A stretch of DNA of 64,000 nt, from contig NZ_CP152276.1 of the NCBI RefSeq assembly GCF_038719015.1, positions 1,560,001 through 1,624,000 on the forward strand, read 5' to 3'. Positions 27,786 to 35,707 of the stretch are shown one piece after another. The DNA is from Nguyenibacter vanlangensis (lineage in GTDB: Bacteria; Pseudomonadota; Alphaproteobacteria; Acetobacterales; Acetobacteraceae). Position 1 is the first letter of the stretch, and each line of letters starts with the position of its first letter. Under the pieces are notes generated by a model. The model searched no databases and was not told the origin of the DNA. It saw only the letters and a list, made by a program, of their open reading frames with translations. The position numbers and the translations under genes were made by a program.

Positions 27786-27890
27786 AGCATCATCCGACCG
27801 GATGGGCGCATCCGGTCGGATAAAGATGCTCGCCCAAAACAATAAGCTAGAGCCATATCCGTGAACCGGTGTGAACGGATATGGCTCTAG
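27782..27890. repeat. 109-bp double-palindrome repeat (copy 2, inverted)
   Basis: Inverted counterpart of the element at 20257. One hairpin pairs AGAGCCATATCCGT with ACGGATATGGCTCT; the other pairs TCCGACCGGATG with CATCCGGTCGGA, with GAGCATC and GATGCTC as outer arms. The intervening CGCCCAAAACAATA spacer matches copy 1. The first CTAG holds the TAG stop of the GntR gene. Compensating base changes between the copies keep both stems, which argues for selection on structure. Confidence 0.85.
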
Positions 27891-27946
27891 TGTCCTGATC
27901 CTGATCCAGTGTCCTGCCCCGACTTTCCAATGCCAGGAGCCTTCTC

Positions 27947-29353
27947 ATGACTTTCGACGTGGTCATCCGCAACGGCACCATCGTGACGGCCGGCGATGTC
28001 TTCACCGCCGATATCGGCATCACCGGCGAGACGATCAGCACGATCGGGCAAGGCCTGTCCGGGCGCCAGGTCATTGACGCCACCGGTCTGCTGGTCATGC
28101 CCGGCGGCATCGACGGCCATTGCCATATCGAGCAGGAAGAGGCCGACGGTACCGTTCACGAGGACGATTTCGCGTCCGCCAGCGCGTCCGCCCTGCTGGG
28201 CGGGACGACAAGCGTGGTATGTTTCGCCTCGCATGTGCCCGGACGCGGCATGGTCGAGCAATTCGAGGCCTACCGCCGGCGCGGAGGCCGTTCGCGCGTC
28301 GATTTCGCCATCCACCAGATCGTCACCCGCACCGATGCCGGCACGATCGAACAGGATATTCCCGAAATCGCCCGCCAGGGCGCCGCGGGGCTGAAGGTCT
28401 TCATGACCTATGACGATTTCCACCTCACGGACGGACAGTTCCTGCGCGTTCTCGACGCGGCGAAGGCCGGCGGCCTGATCGTTTCGGTACATTGCGAGAA
28501 TTACGACGCGATCCGTCACGTGATCGACGCCCACCTTGCGGCCGGACGGACCGACGCCCATGCCCATGCCACCTCCCGTCCACCCGGACTGGAGCGCGAG
28601 GCAACCTATCGCGCCATGGCCCTGGGCGAACTGGTGGACCATCCCATCCAGATCTTTCACGTCTCCTGCCCCGAGGTCGCGGAGGAGATTGCGCGCGCCC
28701 GCCACCGCGGCGTCAAGGTTTCCGCCGAAACCTGCCCGCATTACCTTGCATTGACGGAAAACGATCTGAAGCGGGACGGCTTCGAAGGATCGAAATATAT
28801 CTGCAGCCCGCCGCTCCGGACGCAGGCCGATCAGGACGGCATGTGGAAATATCTGCGCGAGGGCGTGATCGGCATCGTCTCGTCCGACCATTGCGGCTAC
28901 ACGTTCGAAGGATCGAACGGCAAGGCGCGCCATGGCCGCGACGCGGATTTTTCCCTGATCCCGAATGGAATGCCGGGGCTTGGAACACGTATGCCGGTTC
29001 TGTTCCATACCGGTGTCAATAGCGGCCGAATCAGCTTGACCGATTTCGTACGCCTGACCGCGACGGCGCCTGCCCGGCGCTACGGCCTCTATCCCCGCAA
29101 GGGCACGATCGCCCCGGGCAGCGACGCGGACCTGGTGCTGTGGGACCCGGCACGACAGGTCAGGATCACCAACGATTTGTTCCAGGGCAATATCGACTAT
29201 ACGCCCTATGAAGGCCTTCACGTCACGGGCTGGCCCGTCATGGTCATGGCGCGCGGCGCAGTCGCGGTCCAGCACGGCCAGTTGCTCCGCGCGCCAACGG
29301 CAGGCCGTTTTCTTCGCCCCGAACACCCCACAGCGCATCCTGCCAACGATTGA
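27947..29353 (+). CDS. Hydantoinase/dihydropyrimidinase-family amidohydrolase
   Basis: A 468-residue cyclic-amide hydrolase. The full dinuclear metal set is visible: His58 and His60 (DGHCHI), carboxylated Lys150 (AAGLKVFMTY), His182 (SVHCEN), His237 (IFHVSC) and Asp313 (VSSDHCGY). Members open hydantoin, dihydropyrimidine or allantoin rings. An AGGAG stands 8 bases before the ATG. The palindromic repeat separates it from the GntR gene, so it may have its own promoter. Paired with the M20 deacylase and class V aminotransferase it could complete a route for ring-amide nitrogen; whether it serves the dehydrogenase pathway is inference. Confidence 0.9.
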   Translation: MTFDVVIRNGTIVTAGDVFTADIGITGETISTIGQGLSGRQVIDATGLLVMPGGIDGHCHIEQEEADGTVHEDDFASASASALLGGTTSVVCFASHVPGRGMVEQFEAYRRRGGRSRVDFAIHQIVTRTDAGTIEQDIPEIARQGAAGLKVFMTYDDFHLTDGQFLRVLDAAKAGGLIVSVHCENYDAIRHVIDAHLAAGRTDAHAHATSRPPGLEREATYRAMALGELVDHPIQIFHVSCPEVAEEIARARHRGVKVSAETCPHYLALTENDLKRDGFEGSKYICSPPLRTQADQDGMWKYLREGVIGIVSSDHCGYTFEGSNGKARHGRDADFSLIPNGMPGLGTRMPVLFHTGVNSGRISLTDFVRLTATAPARRYGLYPRKGTIAPGSDADLVLWDPARQVRITNDLFQGNIDYTPYEGLHVTGWPVMVMARGAVAVQHGQLLRAPTAGRFLRPEHPTAHPAND

Positions 29354-29395
29354 CGCAATAAAACGAGATCCCTCTTTCTTGTTGATACCATCTGA

Positions 29396-29866
29396 TCATA
29401 ATCGAGGATTGTTTCGACGAGAAAAAGAAACATTATTGTTTTTGATATCGATGCCACGTTGACGGACAGCGTAAGCGCACATCAGCTTGCATTCGAATCC
29501 GCTTTGCGGAACTTCCAGTTTCCTGATCTTCGAACCGAATGGAGCAGCTATAGGCATCATTCCGATAGTGCGTGAGCCTGTGGCCGCCGCCGAGAACGCA
29601 AGCGCCGGCCGCGCGAGATGGTCGCATGCATCCAGCGCGGCGACGTCCGTCATAAGATGCGTCAGGATATCAAAGGCTTCCTGATGCGCCTCCCATTGCT
29701 GGAGAGCGAGCCCGTCCGACCCGAGCCGTTCGAAGATGGCCTGGATTCGGTCCGCATGATCGGGGTGGTTGGACAGGCTGGTGATCCAGGCCCGGATGCA
29801 CCAGAGCACGGTCCGTTCCAGCTCGGGCAGATCGGCCTTATGGGCAGTTGTGCCGGATCCCGTCAT
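29396..29866 (-). CDS. Unknown protein, second gene of an iron-box unit
   Basis: A 156-residue protein that I do not recognise. The front part is helical and hydrophilic (LPELERTVLWCIRAWITSLS); the last 50 residues (from about SKIRKLEVPQ) are encoded by more AT-rich DNA and could be a replaced tail. No signal peptide or membrane segment is clear. The ATG at 29866 overlaps the stop of the upstream gene by four bases, so the two are translated together. The gene converges on the hydantoinase gene. Confidence 0.55.
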   Translation of the reverse strand: MTGSGTTAHKADLPELERTVLWCIRAWITSLSNHPDHADRIQAIFERLGSDGLALQQWEAHQEAFDILTHLMTDVAALDACDHLARPALAFSAAATGSRTIGMMPIAAPFGSKIRKLEVPQSGFECKLMCAYAVRQRGIDIKNNNVSFSRRNNPRL

Positions 29867-30411
29867 GACGGCACGCCGCACCGGGCATCCCCCGCCCATC
29901 TGACACCCCTATTGTCCGAAACCGGCCAGGCGACCGTCAGACCGGCCGGATCGGCGCCGCGCAGACGCATGAGGCGCAAGGCCGGGGCCGGCAGCGGCGG
30001 CGCCGACAGCCAGTGTCCGCACCCCGCAAGACTGCTCGCCAGCGTCGTGACGGCTTGCGCCAGGACCGTGCGCACGCGCGGATGAGGGGCAAGCTTGCAC
30101 AGGAAATTATCCACCAGCCCGTCCTCTTCATCCTGCGCCGCGCCCGTCGCCTGCAGCAGGCGACGCTCATGGCGCGTGGTTTCGACTGCGCCAGGTTGCG
30201 CCACGACCAGCCCCGCGCCCTGCCATTCCAGCATTGCCGCATGAGCGCTGCGGAAGCGCGCGCCGATCACTGCCAGCTCGCTCTCCCAGACGGTGATTTT
30301 CCGCTCCGACAGGAGGCAGGTCCGCGACCCATGGAAAGCATGCCGGACCGCACCGACGGTTTTGGCGGCAGCCTCGTTGGCGAACGGATCATATGCGAGC
30401 GTGATGGTCAT
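29863..30411 (-). CDS. Unknown protein, first gene of an iron-box unit
   Basis: A 182-residue protein without a family I can name. It starts TLAYDPFANEAAAK, has a helical Ala/Leu/Arg-rich middle (VRTVLAQAVTTLASSLAGCG) and no signal peptide. About 45-65 bases upstream lies a sequence resembling a Fur-type site. The GC content and codon use match the native genes of the window. Overlap with the next gene implies a two-gene operon. Confidence 0.6.
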   Translation of the reverse strand: MTITLAYDPFANEAAAKTVGAVRHAFHGSRTCLLSERKITVWESELAVIGARFRSAHAAMLEWQGAGLVVAQPGAVETTRHERRLLQATGAAQDEEDGLVDNFLCKLAPHPRVRTVLAQAVTTLASSLAGCGHWLSAPPLPAPALRLMRLRGADPAGLTVAWPVSDNRGVRWAGDARCGVPS

Positions 30412-30454
30412 CGGCCTGCTCCTTTGCGGGTGCCTTGCTTCTCGACCTCAATAT

Positions 30455-30476
30455 TAAGAATGACTCTCAATTGCAA
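30455..30476 (-). promoter_or_regulatory. Fur/Irr-like iron box (imperfect)
   Basis: Read on the minus strand: TTGAGAGTCATTCTTA, an imperfect version of the TGAGAATCATTCTCA-type iron boxes. It sits about 45 bases upstream of the unknown two-gene unit. The match is weaker than that of the site at 38851. Confidence 0.4.
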
Positions 30477-30703
30477 TAAGGAACATGATCATGCCATCGT
30501 GATGGTGCGGTGCGGGAGGCCGATGATCGCCGGTTCCTGCAGCGCCCTGTCCCATACCGAGGTGGTTGATGACCTAATCTGTTTCGTGTTCCCGGCCGCG
30601 TATGGCGAACTGCAAACCCGCGCTGCTCACGACGACGACGACCACCTTTGGTGGATCGTGCATTGGTCGTATGCGGTAGATATCGCCATCACCGAAACAG
30701 GGC

Positions 30704-30731
30704 CCCGCCGGAAACGGACGGGACTTTTTTT
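30704..30731 (+). terminator. Intrinsic terminator with GAAA loop and T7 tract
   Basis: CCCGCCG-GAAA-CGG-A-CGGG forms a 7-bp stem with one bulged A and a GNRA loop, followed after AC by seven T. It directly precedes the thrS-like remnant. The 290 bases upstream hold no gene I can support. Confidence 0.6.
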
Positions 30732-30908
30732 GTGATTCCCCGTTTGTCTCCGGCCTTAAGAATTATTGGCGGGCGATTACATCTCTGGCATCTGCAAGAA
30801 GATGCGCCCGGAATGGTCTTTTGGCACGAACGCGGTTATGTAATCTACCGCGTTCTGGAGGACTATATTCGTCGGGAAATGCGTCGTTTAGGATATAAAG
30901 AAGTCTAA
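30732..30908 (+). pseudogene. Threonyl-tRNA synthetase fragment
   Basis: A 59-codon open frame from a GTG. Its part from IIGGRLHLWHLQEDAPG through VFWHERGYVIYRVLEDYIRR to GYKEV matches the beginning of the class II catalytic core of threonyl-tRNA synthetase, covering the motif 1 helix. A TAA follows at once, whereas real enzymes of about 640 residues continue. No editing, zinc or anticodon domain is present. It is best read as a relic carried by recombination or transfer rather than an active enzyme; a short leader-like role behind the terminator cannot be excluded. Confidence 0.75.
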
Positions 30909-31000
30909 ATCTGCCTTTCGAAAGCTGCCATACTCACACGCAACCACGCGGCAAAATGGATGCGAATGAATATTTCAGATGGCACTTTATTTGTCCGCAT

Positions 31001-31996
31001 TTAACCGCATGCGCGCGTGCTGGAGCAGCCCAAGATCTTTTCATCATCATGCGATGATGATTTTGCGGTGCTGTGAAATGCTCCGACCGCCTTCACCACA
31101 CCATAAAGGAGCAGTGCGATGCCCAGAACTTCAAACGGCTCCGGCCATCTTAAATGGACCAGCAAGCCGAAGCAGGTAGCGAACACCATCTCGGTTGTCA
31201 GTAGTTGGCCCGCAAGCGCCATGGGTAGCCGCTGTGAAGCAACAGTCCAAGCCCAAGCGCCTCCGATTGATGCAATAATTGCCAACATGAACGCAGGTAG
31301 ATATAGATGAGCAATTGCCACTGAGCCGAAGCCAAGATTTTGAGCATTGAAGAGGCCGAGACCATGGCCGATTGGCAGGAAGAGCAGGGTTTCAATGCTC
31401 CCACCAATCATCATCATTGCCGTCCAAACCCACGCATTCATACTTGGTCGCTTGCTCAATGCTCGTTGATTGGCGATGCCAAACCATGTCCATAGTGCGA
31501 CCGCTCCTATAGCGGAGCACGTTCCTATGACGTGCGACGCATTCCACTCACCGTTGAATTGGATCAGACTACTTGCGTTGACGAGCAACAGACCTATTAC
31601 AGCCAGCGTGAAGGGAAGCCGCAACGCGGTCCATGAAATGCTTGAACTATAGGCATTCCCGGCGATAGCGAGGACTATCGGGACCAGCCCCAGGAACGCT
31701 GGTGGAATGATCGGTCCAGCATACACTGCCGCAACCATCACCGTAATGAAATAGCCGACATATCCGATAAAACCTAAACCGGCCGTTGCGATCCAGTCTC
31801 CTTTTGTCAGCCCGCGACACAGGTCACGATGCAGAAAAAGAACTATGGCGCCTATCATTCCAGAGAATACGAATCGCGTAGCTGCCAAATCTCCAAGCGA
31901 GTAATCTCCGATAAAAAATGGTGCGACGAAGTTGAGCGACCAAGTGAAAGCTGCCGCTACAGCGGCTATCACTCCAACCTTTAAGTACTTATTCAT
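31001..31996 (-). CDS. DMT (EamA) family transporter
   Basis: A 331-residue inner-membrane protein with ten predicted helices in two EamA halves (for example VGVIAAVAAAFTWSLNFVAP and ILAIIASIGGAWAWTVAS-like stretches). DMT carriers export or import amino acids and small metabolites. GC content is visibly lower than in the islands, hinting at transfer. Its ATG overlaps the stop of the truncated upstream hydroxylase gene by four bases. The last 20 residues are polar (STAKSSSHDDEK). Confidence 0.88.
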   Translation of the reverse strand: MNKYLKVGVIAAVAAAFTWSLNFVAPFFIGDYSLGDLAATRFVFSGMIGAIVLFLHRDLCRGLTKGDWIATAGLGFIGYVGYFITVMVAAVYAGPIIPPAFLGLVPIVLAIAGNAYSSSISWTALRLPFTLAVIGLLLVNASSLIQFNGEWNASHVIGTCSAIGAVALWTWFGIANQRALSKRPSMNAWVWTAMMMIGGSIETLLFLPIGHGLGLFNAQNLGFGSVAIAHLYLPAFMLAIIASIGGAWAWTVASQRLPMALAGQLLTTEMVFATCFGLLVHLRWPEPFEVLGIALLLYGVVKAVGAFHSTAKSSSHDDEKILGCSSTRACG

Positions 31997-32726
31997 TTTT
32001 TTCCTTCGGCCGAGTTCACCATGCTATGGAGGAGCTGAACACCAGGCGGCAATTCATAGTGCGGCATATCCGTATGAAGGGAAGATAGAACGAGGTATAG
32101 GCGTTGCTATTGGGATCTGCCTTCGATTGGACGTCGAAGATGTAGCCGAAGTTACTCGCCCGCACGACGCCGATTCGTTTGTAGTAGAACGCTTCGTCCG
32201 AGCCGATCAGTTCATCCCAGGACGCGTCCGGCATAGTGAGATATGCAGGCTGGATTGTCGCGACATTTTCGGCCGAGCTTGGGGGCGCTGGCGTGTACGT
32301 ATAGCAATGCGCGCGCAGCCACCCCGGATGAAAACGGCTCTGATGGTGCGCGGCCGAATCGGACTTGTCGGCCTCGTCCCACGTAACCAGCAGCGCACCG
32401 CTTCCATCGATTGCGATTTCCAACGGCCGGATAGATTCCGGTATCGAGAGCGGTCGGACAATACGTTCCCGGGCTCTGACATGCCGGGAGGAAGGATGGG
32501 GGCAATTTTCTCGCAACCATCCGTAGTGGAAGCGGCTGACGTGGCCATCCTCCCAGGTGATGACGACTTCGCTATCGTCAGCCGTCGCCTCAACGATCTG
32601 ATGCCGATTGCCATAGGGGCGAAGGTCGCTCATGTCGGCCGGCTCGATGGTCGCCGGACAGGAGAGCCTCTCATTGATAGCTTGAATGCCGGTGCAATTC
32701 GATTTCGTCACGCTTTGATTGAGCAT
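31993..32726 (-). pseudogene. Gamma-butyrobetaine hydroxylase-like gene, frameshifted and truncated
   Basis: The N-terminal domain (VITWEDGHVSRFHYGWLREN) and the start of the TauD-type dioxygenase domain (YIFDVQSKADPNSNAYTS) are clear. At about 32067, after FYLP, one base is missing; the shifted frame then reads HTDMPHYELPPGVQLLHSMV, the expected continuation with the first iron ligands H-x-D. Soon after, at NSAEGKK, the gene stops, about 150 residues short, exactly overlapping the DMT start. The distal iron histidine and oxoglutarate-binding Arg are lost, so no oxygenase activity is expected. ATG 32726 has GAGGAG upstream. It is transcribed divergently from the LysR gene. Confidence 0.85.
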
Positions 32727-32842
32727 GATCATCTCCTCGTATGGTTGCATCGGGAAGCTGCTTCGCGATCTTCACTTAGGTTGAAATCAAATGGTATTCG
32801 TGATCTTTTTCCAGCTATTGTGAATTCCAGGAACAAGTGGAG

Positions 32843-33760
32843 ATGCACATGGACCACCACTCCGACATGGCAATCTATGTGAAGGTGGTCGCGACCGGCG
32901 GCTTCTCCGCTGCCGCACGAGATCTCAAGATGACTCACTCCGCGATCAGCAAGAGAGTAAAGCGCCTGGAAGAGCGTTTAAAAACACAGCTCATAATAAG
33001 AACGACACGCGGCATGACTCTTACTGAGGCTGGGGAGCAATATTTTCATGAGGCAAAGCGAATAATTGAAAATATAGAAAGCCTTGAGGATGCTGTTGTT
33101 AATTCGTCCGGTACGCCGCGGGGGCAACTCCGCGTCTCGGTTTCGAACGCATTTGGAAGACAGCAAATCGTTCCGGCGGTCGTTGACTTTATGAAACTCT
33201 TTCCTGACGTAGCTGTCGATTTGACGCTCACGGACAGAGTTGTCGACCTAAAGGAGGAACGTGTCGACGTCGCTGTCAGAAGCGGCGTTTTGAACGATTC
33301 CGGCCTGATCGCCAGAAAATTGGCGTCAAATGACCGCATCATCTGTGCGTCTCCTGCATATCTCATGCAGTATGCTCGTCCGGCGCAGCCACAGGATCTG
33401 GCGAACCATGTGTGCCTGAAGTTGAATTTTCCTAGTAAGTTCGACGAATGGGAGTTTCGCGGAACGAAGAATAGAAAAATGAAACCGGGTGGTTCGTTCG
33501 TATGTAACAGCGTCGAAGCTTTGCATATGGCATGTCTCGCCGGGATTGGGATTGCCAGACTGCCCGAATTCCTGCTTGGAGCGGATCTCTCCAGTGGGCG
33601 GTTGATCTCGTTGCTGGACGATGTGAGGCTTCCAACAGGATCGAACATCTATGCCGTTAGACCAGCCGGAACTATCGTACCGGCAAAGTCCAGAGCATTT
33701 ATTGATTTCTTGGTTGCACGCTTCATGCCGAGGCCCCCGTGGTATGTTGGCGAGGGGTGA
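32843..33760 (+). CDS. LysR-family regulator
   Basis: A 305-residue LysR protein. The helix-turn-helix covers residues 9-65 (VVATGGFSAAARDLKMTHSA, SKRVKRLEERLKTQLIIRTT) and the effector domain follows with RGQLRVSVSNAFG. Start may be ATG 32843, ATG 32849 or GTG 32837; none has a strong ribosome site. It is divergent from the broken hydroxylase/DMT unit, the usual arrangement for the regulator of such genes. Lower GC than the islands. Confidence 0.9.
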   Translation: MHMDHHSDMAIYVKVVATGGFSAAARDLKMTHSAISKRVKRLEERLKTQLIIRTTRGMTLTEAGEQYFHEAKRIIENIESLEDAVVNSSGTPRGQLRVSVSNAFGRQQIVPAVVDFMKLFPDVAVDLTLTDRVVDLKEERVDVAVRSGVLNDSGLIARKLASNDRIICASPAYLMQYARPAQPQDLANHVCLKLNFPSKFDEWEFRGTKNRKMKPGGSFVCNSVEALHMACLAGIGIARLPEFLLGADLSSGRLISLLDDVRLPTGSNIYAVRPAGTIVPAKSRAFIDFLVARFMPRPPWYVGEG

Positions 33761-33967
33761 AGCGCTGCGACCACAGATAACTTTAACATCTTTGACAGGA
33801 TCAGAAATGTCAGCCCAGCGGCCCGGCACCCGGTTGCGTGCCGGAAGAATGCGGCCTTTACCTTGTAGCATTGCCGACCATAGCGCCTGGAGCTGCCGAT
33901 CGGTCTATTTTGCTGTTCGGCTATCAAAGTCCGGGTCACGCCGGCGGACAGCATTATACATCCTGCC

Positions 33968-34022
33968 TGTTAATTTCTACTGAGAATTAACCTGGGCTTT
34001 TCATCGAGAACTGACCCGGCCT
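33968..34022. other. Possible IS end remnant
   Basis: Two short motifs, GAGAATTAACCTGGG and GAGAACTGACCCGG, stand 22 bases apart. Repeated tGTCAGTTCTC-like motifs of this kind occur at the ends of IS21-family elements. No transposase is left here. Apart from this, the 280 bases between the LysR gene and the small gene at 34043 hold nothing I can support. Confidence 0.3.
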
Positions 34023-34042
34023 TTGGTTACCCCTGGAGGGTA

Positions 34043-34276
34043 TTATGCACATTGGATCATCTGTGTGGCGTGTTTGGACATGTATCCGACGAGTGCGATG
34101 ACGTGGAAGCCAGCGAGCGTGGTTGCGTATCTTTCGTCGTCCTTGACCAGTCTGCGGCACGCGTTGGTGGCGTCGGGAATGCTGATCCGCAGTTGCGCGG
34201 CGAACAGATAGATCTTTTCCAATGGATTGATGCCGCGCAGATCAGCGGGAAGGCTATCAGGATCGAACTGGCGCAT
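34043..34276 (-). CDS. Small protein of unknown function, 77 residues
   Basis: A short gene below usual size cut-offs but with a strong ribosome site (AGGAGAG, 5 bases before ATG 34276). The product is MRQFDPDSLPADLRGINPLE then a helical stretch and HVIALVGYMSKHATQ. I do not recognise the family. It lies 64 bases after the aldo-keto reductase gene on the same strand, so it may be the last gene of that operon. Confidence 0.55.
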   Translation of the reverse strand: MRQFDPDSLPADLRGINPLEKIYLFAAQLRISIPDATNACRRLVKDDERYATTLAGFHVIALVGYMSKHATQMIQCA

Positions 34277-34339
34277 GGCTCTCTCCTGTGATGGCGCGCA
34301 GCCGGGGTCGCGCGCCATCCCTGTTGCTTATGATGTGAT

Positions 34340-35323
34340 TCAGGCGCCGCCGGGCAGCGGTGCGAGCGGATTGACCAGACCGGCCTTGCGCAATTCGCGC
34401 CAGAAATCCTTGGGCACCTGTTCCGCCAGCGCTGCGGTGTCCTCGGCGATGCGGCCCGGGCGGCTGGCGCCGGGGATCACCGCCGCCACTGCCGGATTGG
34501 CCAGCGCGAATTGCAGTCCGGCGGCCTTCATGCTGATGCCATGGACATCGGCCAGCGCCTTGATCGCCGCCACCTTGGCCAGGATTTCGGGCGTGGCGGG
34601 CGCATATTCGAAGTTGGGGCCGCCCGCCACGATCCCCAGACCGCGCTCTGCCACCATCGGCATCAGCCGTTGCAGCGCGCGATCATGGTCGAGCAGCGTG
34701 TAGCGCCCTGCCAGCAGGAAACCGTCGGGGCGTGGCTCGTCGAGCTCCAGCAGCAGCTCGATGGGCTCCACGCGGTTGACGCCCAGGCCCCAGCCCTTGA
34801 TGACGCCCTCGTCGCGCAGCCGGTCGAGCACCTTGAAGGCGCCTTTGCGCGCGCTTTCGAACATGCCGAGCCAGGCATCGCCATAGAAATCCTGCGCGAC
34901 GTCATGGACCCAGACGATGTCGATATGATCGGTGCGCAGGCGCTTCAGACTGTCCTCGATCGAGCGCAGCGTGGCGTCTTCTGAATAGTCGTTGACGATG
35001 CGGTTAGGGCGACCGTAGCGGAAGACATCGCCCTTCTCGCCCAGATCGCGCGCACTGACATCCTCGATCTCGTCGAGGATCAGACGGCCCACCTTGGTGC
35101 TGATGACATAATCGCCGCGCGGCTTGTCGGCCAGCGCCTCGCCCATGCGGATTTCGGCCAGGCCGGCGCCATAGAAGGGGGCGTTGTCGAAATAGCGGAT
35201 GCCGTTGTTCCACGCCGCTTCCACCGTGGCTTGCGCCTCGGCCTCAGGAATGTCGCGGAACATGTTGCCGAGGGGCGCGGCGCCGAAACCGAGCTTGCTC
35301 GGCAGAATATCCTTGAGAGCCAT
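34340..35323 (-). CDS. Aldo/keto reductase (aldose/pyridoxal dehydrogenase group)
   Basis: A 327-residue NAD(P)-dependent oxidoreductase with the AKR TIM barrel. Catalytic Asp/Tyr lie in IRYFDNAPFYGAG, Lys in ISTKVGRL and His in DIVWVHDVAQ. The pattern is closest to D-threo-aldose 1-dehydrogenase and pyridoxal 4-dehydrogenase. It is 16 bases from the monooxygenase-like gene upstream and presumably detoxifies or interconverts a carbonyl compound together with the DJ-1 protein. Confidence 0.9.
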   Translation of the reverse strand: MALKDILPSKLGFGAAPLGNMFRDIPEAEAQATVEAAWNNGIRYFDNAPFYGAGLAEIRMGEALADKPRGDYVISTKVGRLILDEIEDVSARDLGEKGDVFRYGRPNRIVNDYSEDATLRSIEDSLKRLRTDHIDIVWVHDVAQDFYGDAWLGMFESARKGAFKVLDRLRDEGVIKGWGLGVNRVEPIELLLELDEPRPDGFLLAGRYTLLDHDRALQRLMPMVAERGLGIVAGGPNFEYAPATPEILAKVAAIKALADVHGISMKAAGLQFALANPAVAAVIPGASRPGRIAEDTAALAEQVPKDFWRELRKAGLVNPLAPLPGGA

Positions 35324-35339
35324 GGGTGTTGTCCTTTCT

Positions 35340-35636
35340 TCAGGCCACGAGCAGCGGAGTGAGGGCTACAGCCACGCGATCGGCCAGATCGCCGACGCGT
35401 GAGAGATAATGCTGGAAATGCGGCGTTGCGCGATGGGCGTCATTGGCCTTCGCATCGACATAAAGTTCGTCCAGCACGAAGCGGGCCGGGTCATTCTGGT
35501 CGATCCACAGGTCGTAGCGCAGATTGCCGCTTTCGGCCCGACTGGGGGTGATGAGCCCTTCGAGCAGGGCGCGCAGCTCAGCCGCCTTGCCCTCGCGGGC
35601 GCTAAGAATCGCCATGACTTTGACGTGACTGGACAT
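35340..35636 (-). CDS. ABM-domain monooxygenase-like protein
   Basis: A 98-residue antibiotic-biosynthesis-monooxygenase (YgiN-like) domain: VKVMAILSAREGKAAELRAL, then LRYDLWIDQNDPARFVLDEL and HFQHYLSRV. Such dimers oxidise quinols or act as small cofactor-free oxygenases. ATG 35636 is chosen for its AAAGGAG ribosome site 10 bases upstream; a longer frame to 35711 has none. Second gene of the operon 36505 to 34340. Confidence 0.88.
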   Translation of the reverse strand: MSSHVKVMAILSAREGKAAELRALLEGLITPSRAESGNLRYDLWIDQNDPARFVLDELYVDAKANDAHRATPHFQHYLSRVGDLADRVAVALTPLLVA

Positions 35637-35707
35637 GATGCCTGCTCCTTTGTTCTGCGGATTATCGCCGGGGCGCTGTCGTAGCGCCCCGCCGGTCATT
35701 CTGGTGG

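Noticed and set aside
30013..30735. 240-codon plus-strand frame over the unknown operon
   Set aside because: Mostly antisense to the 182-residue gene, then crosses the terminator; no family pattern.
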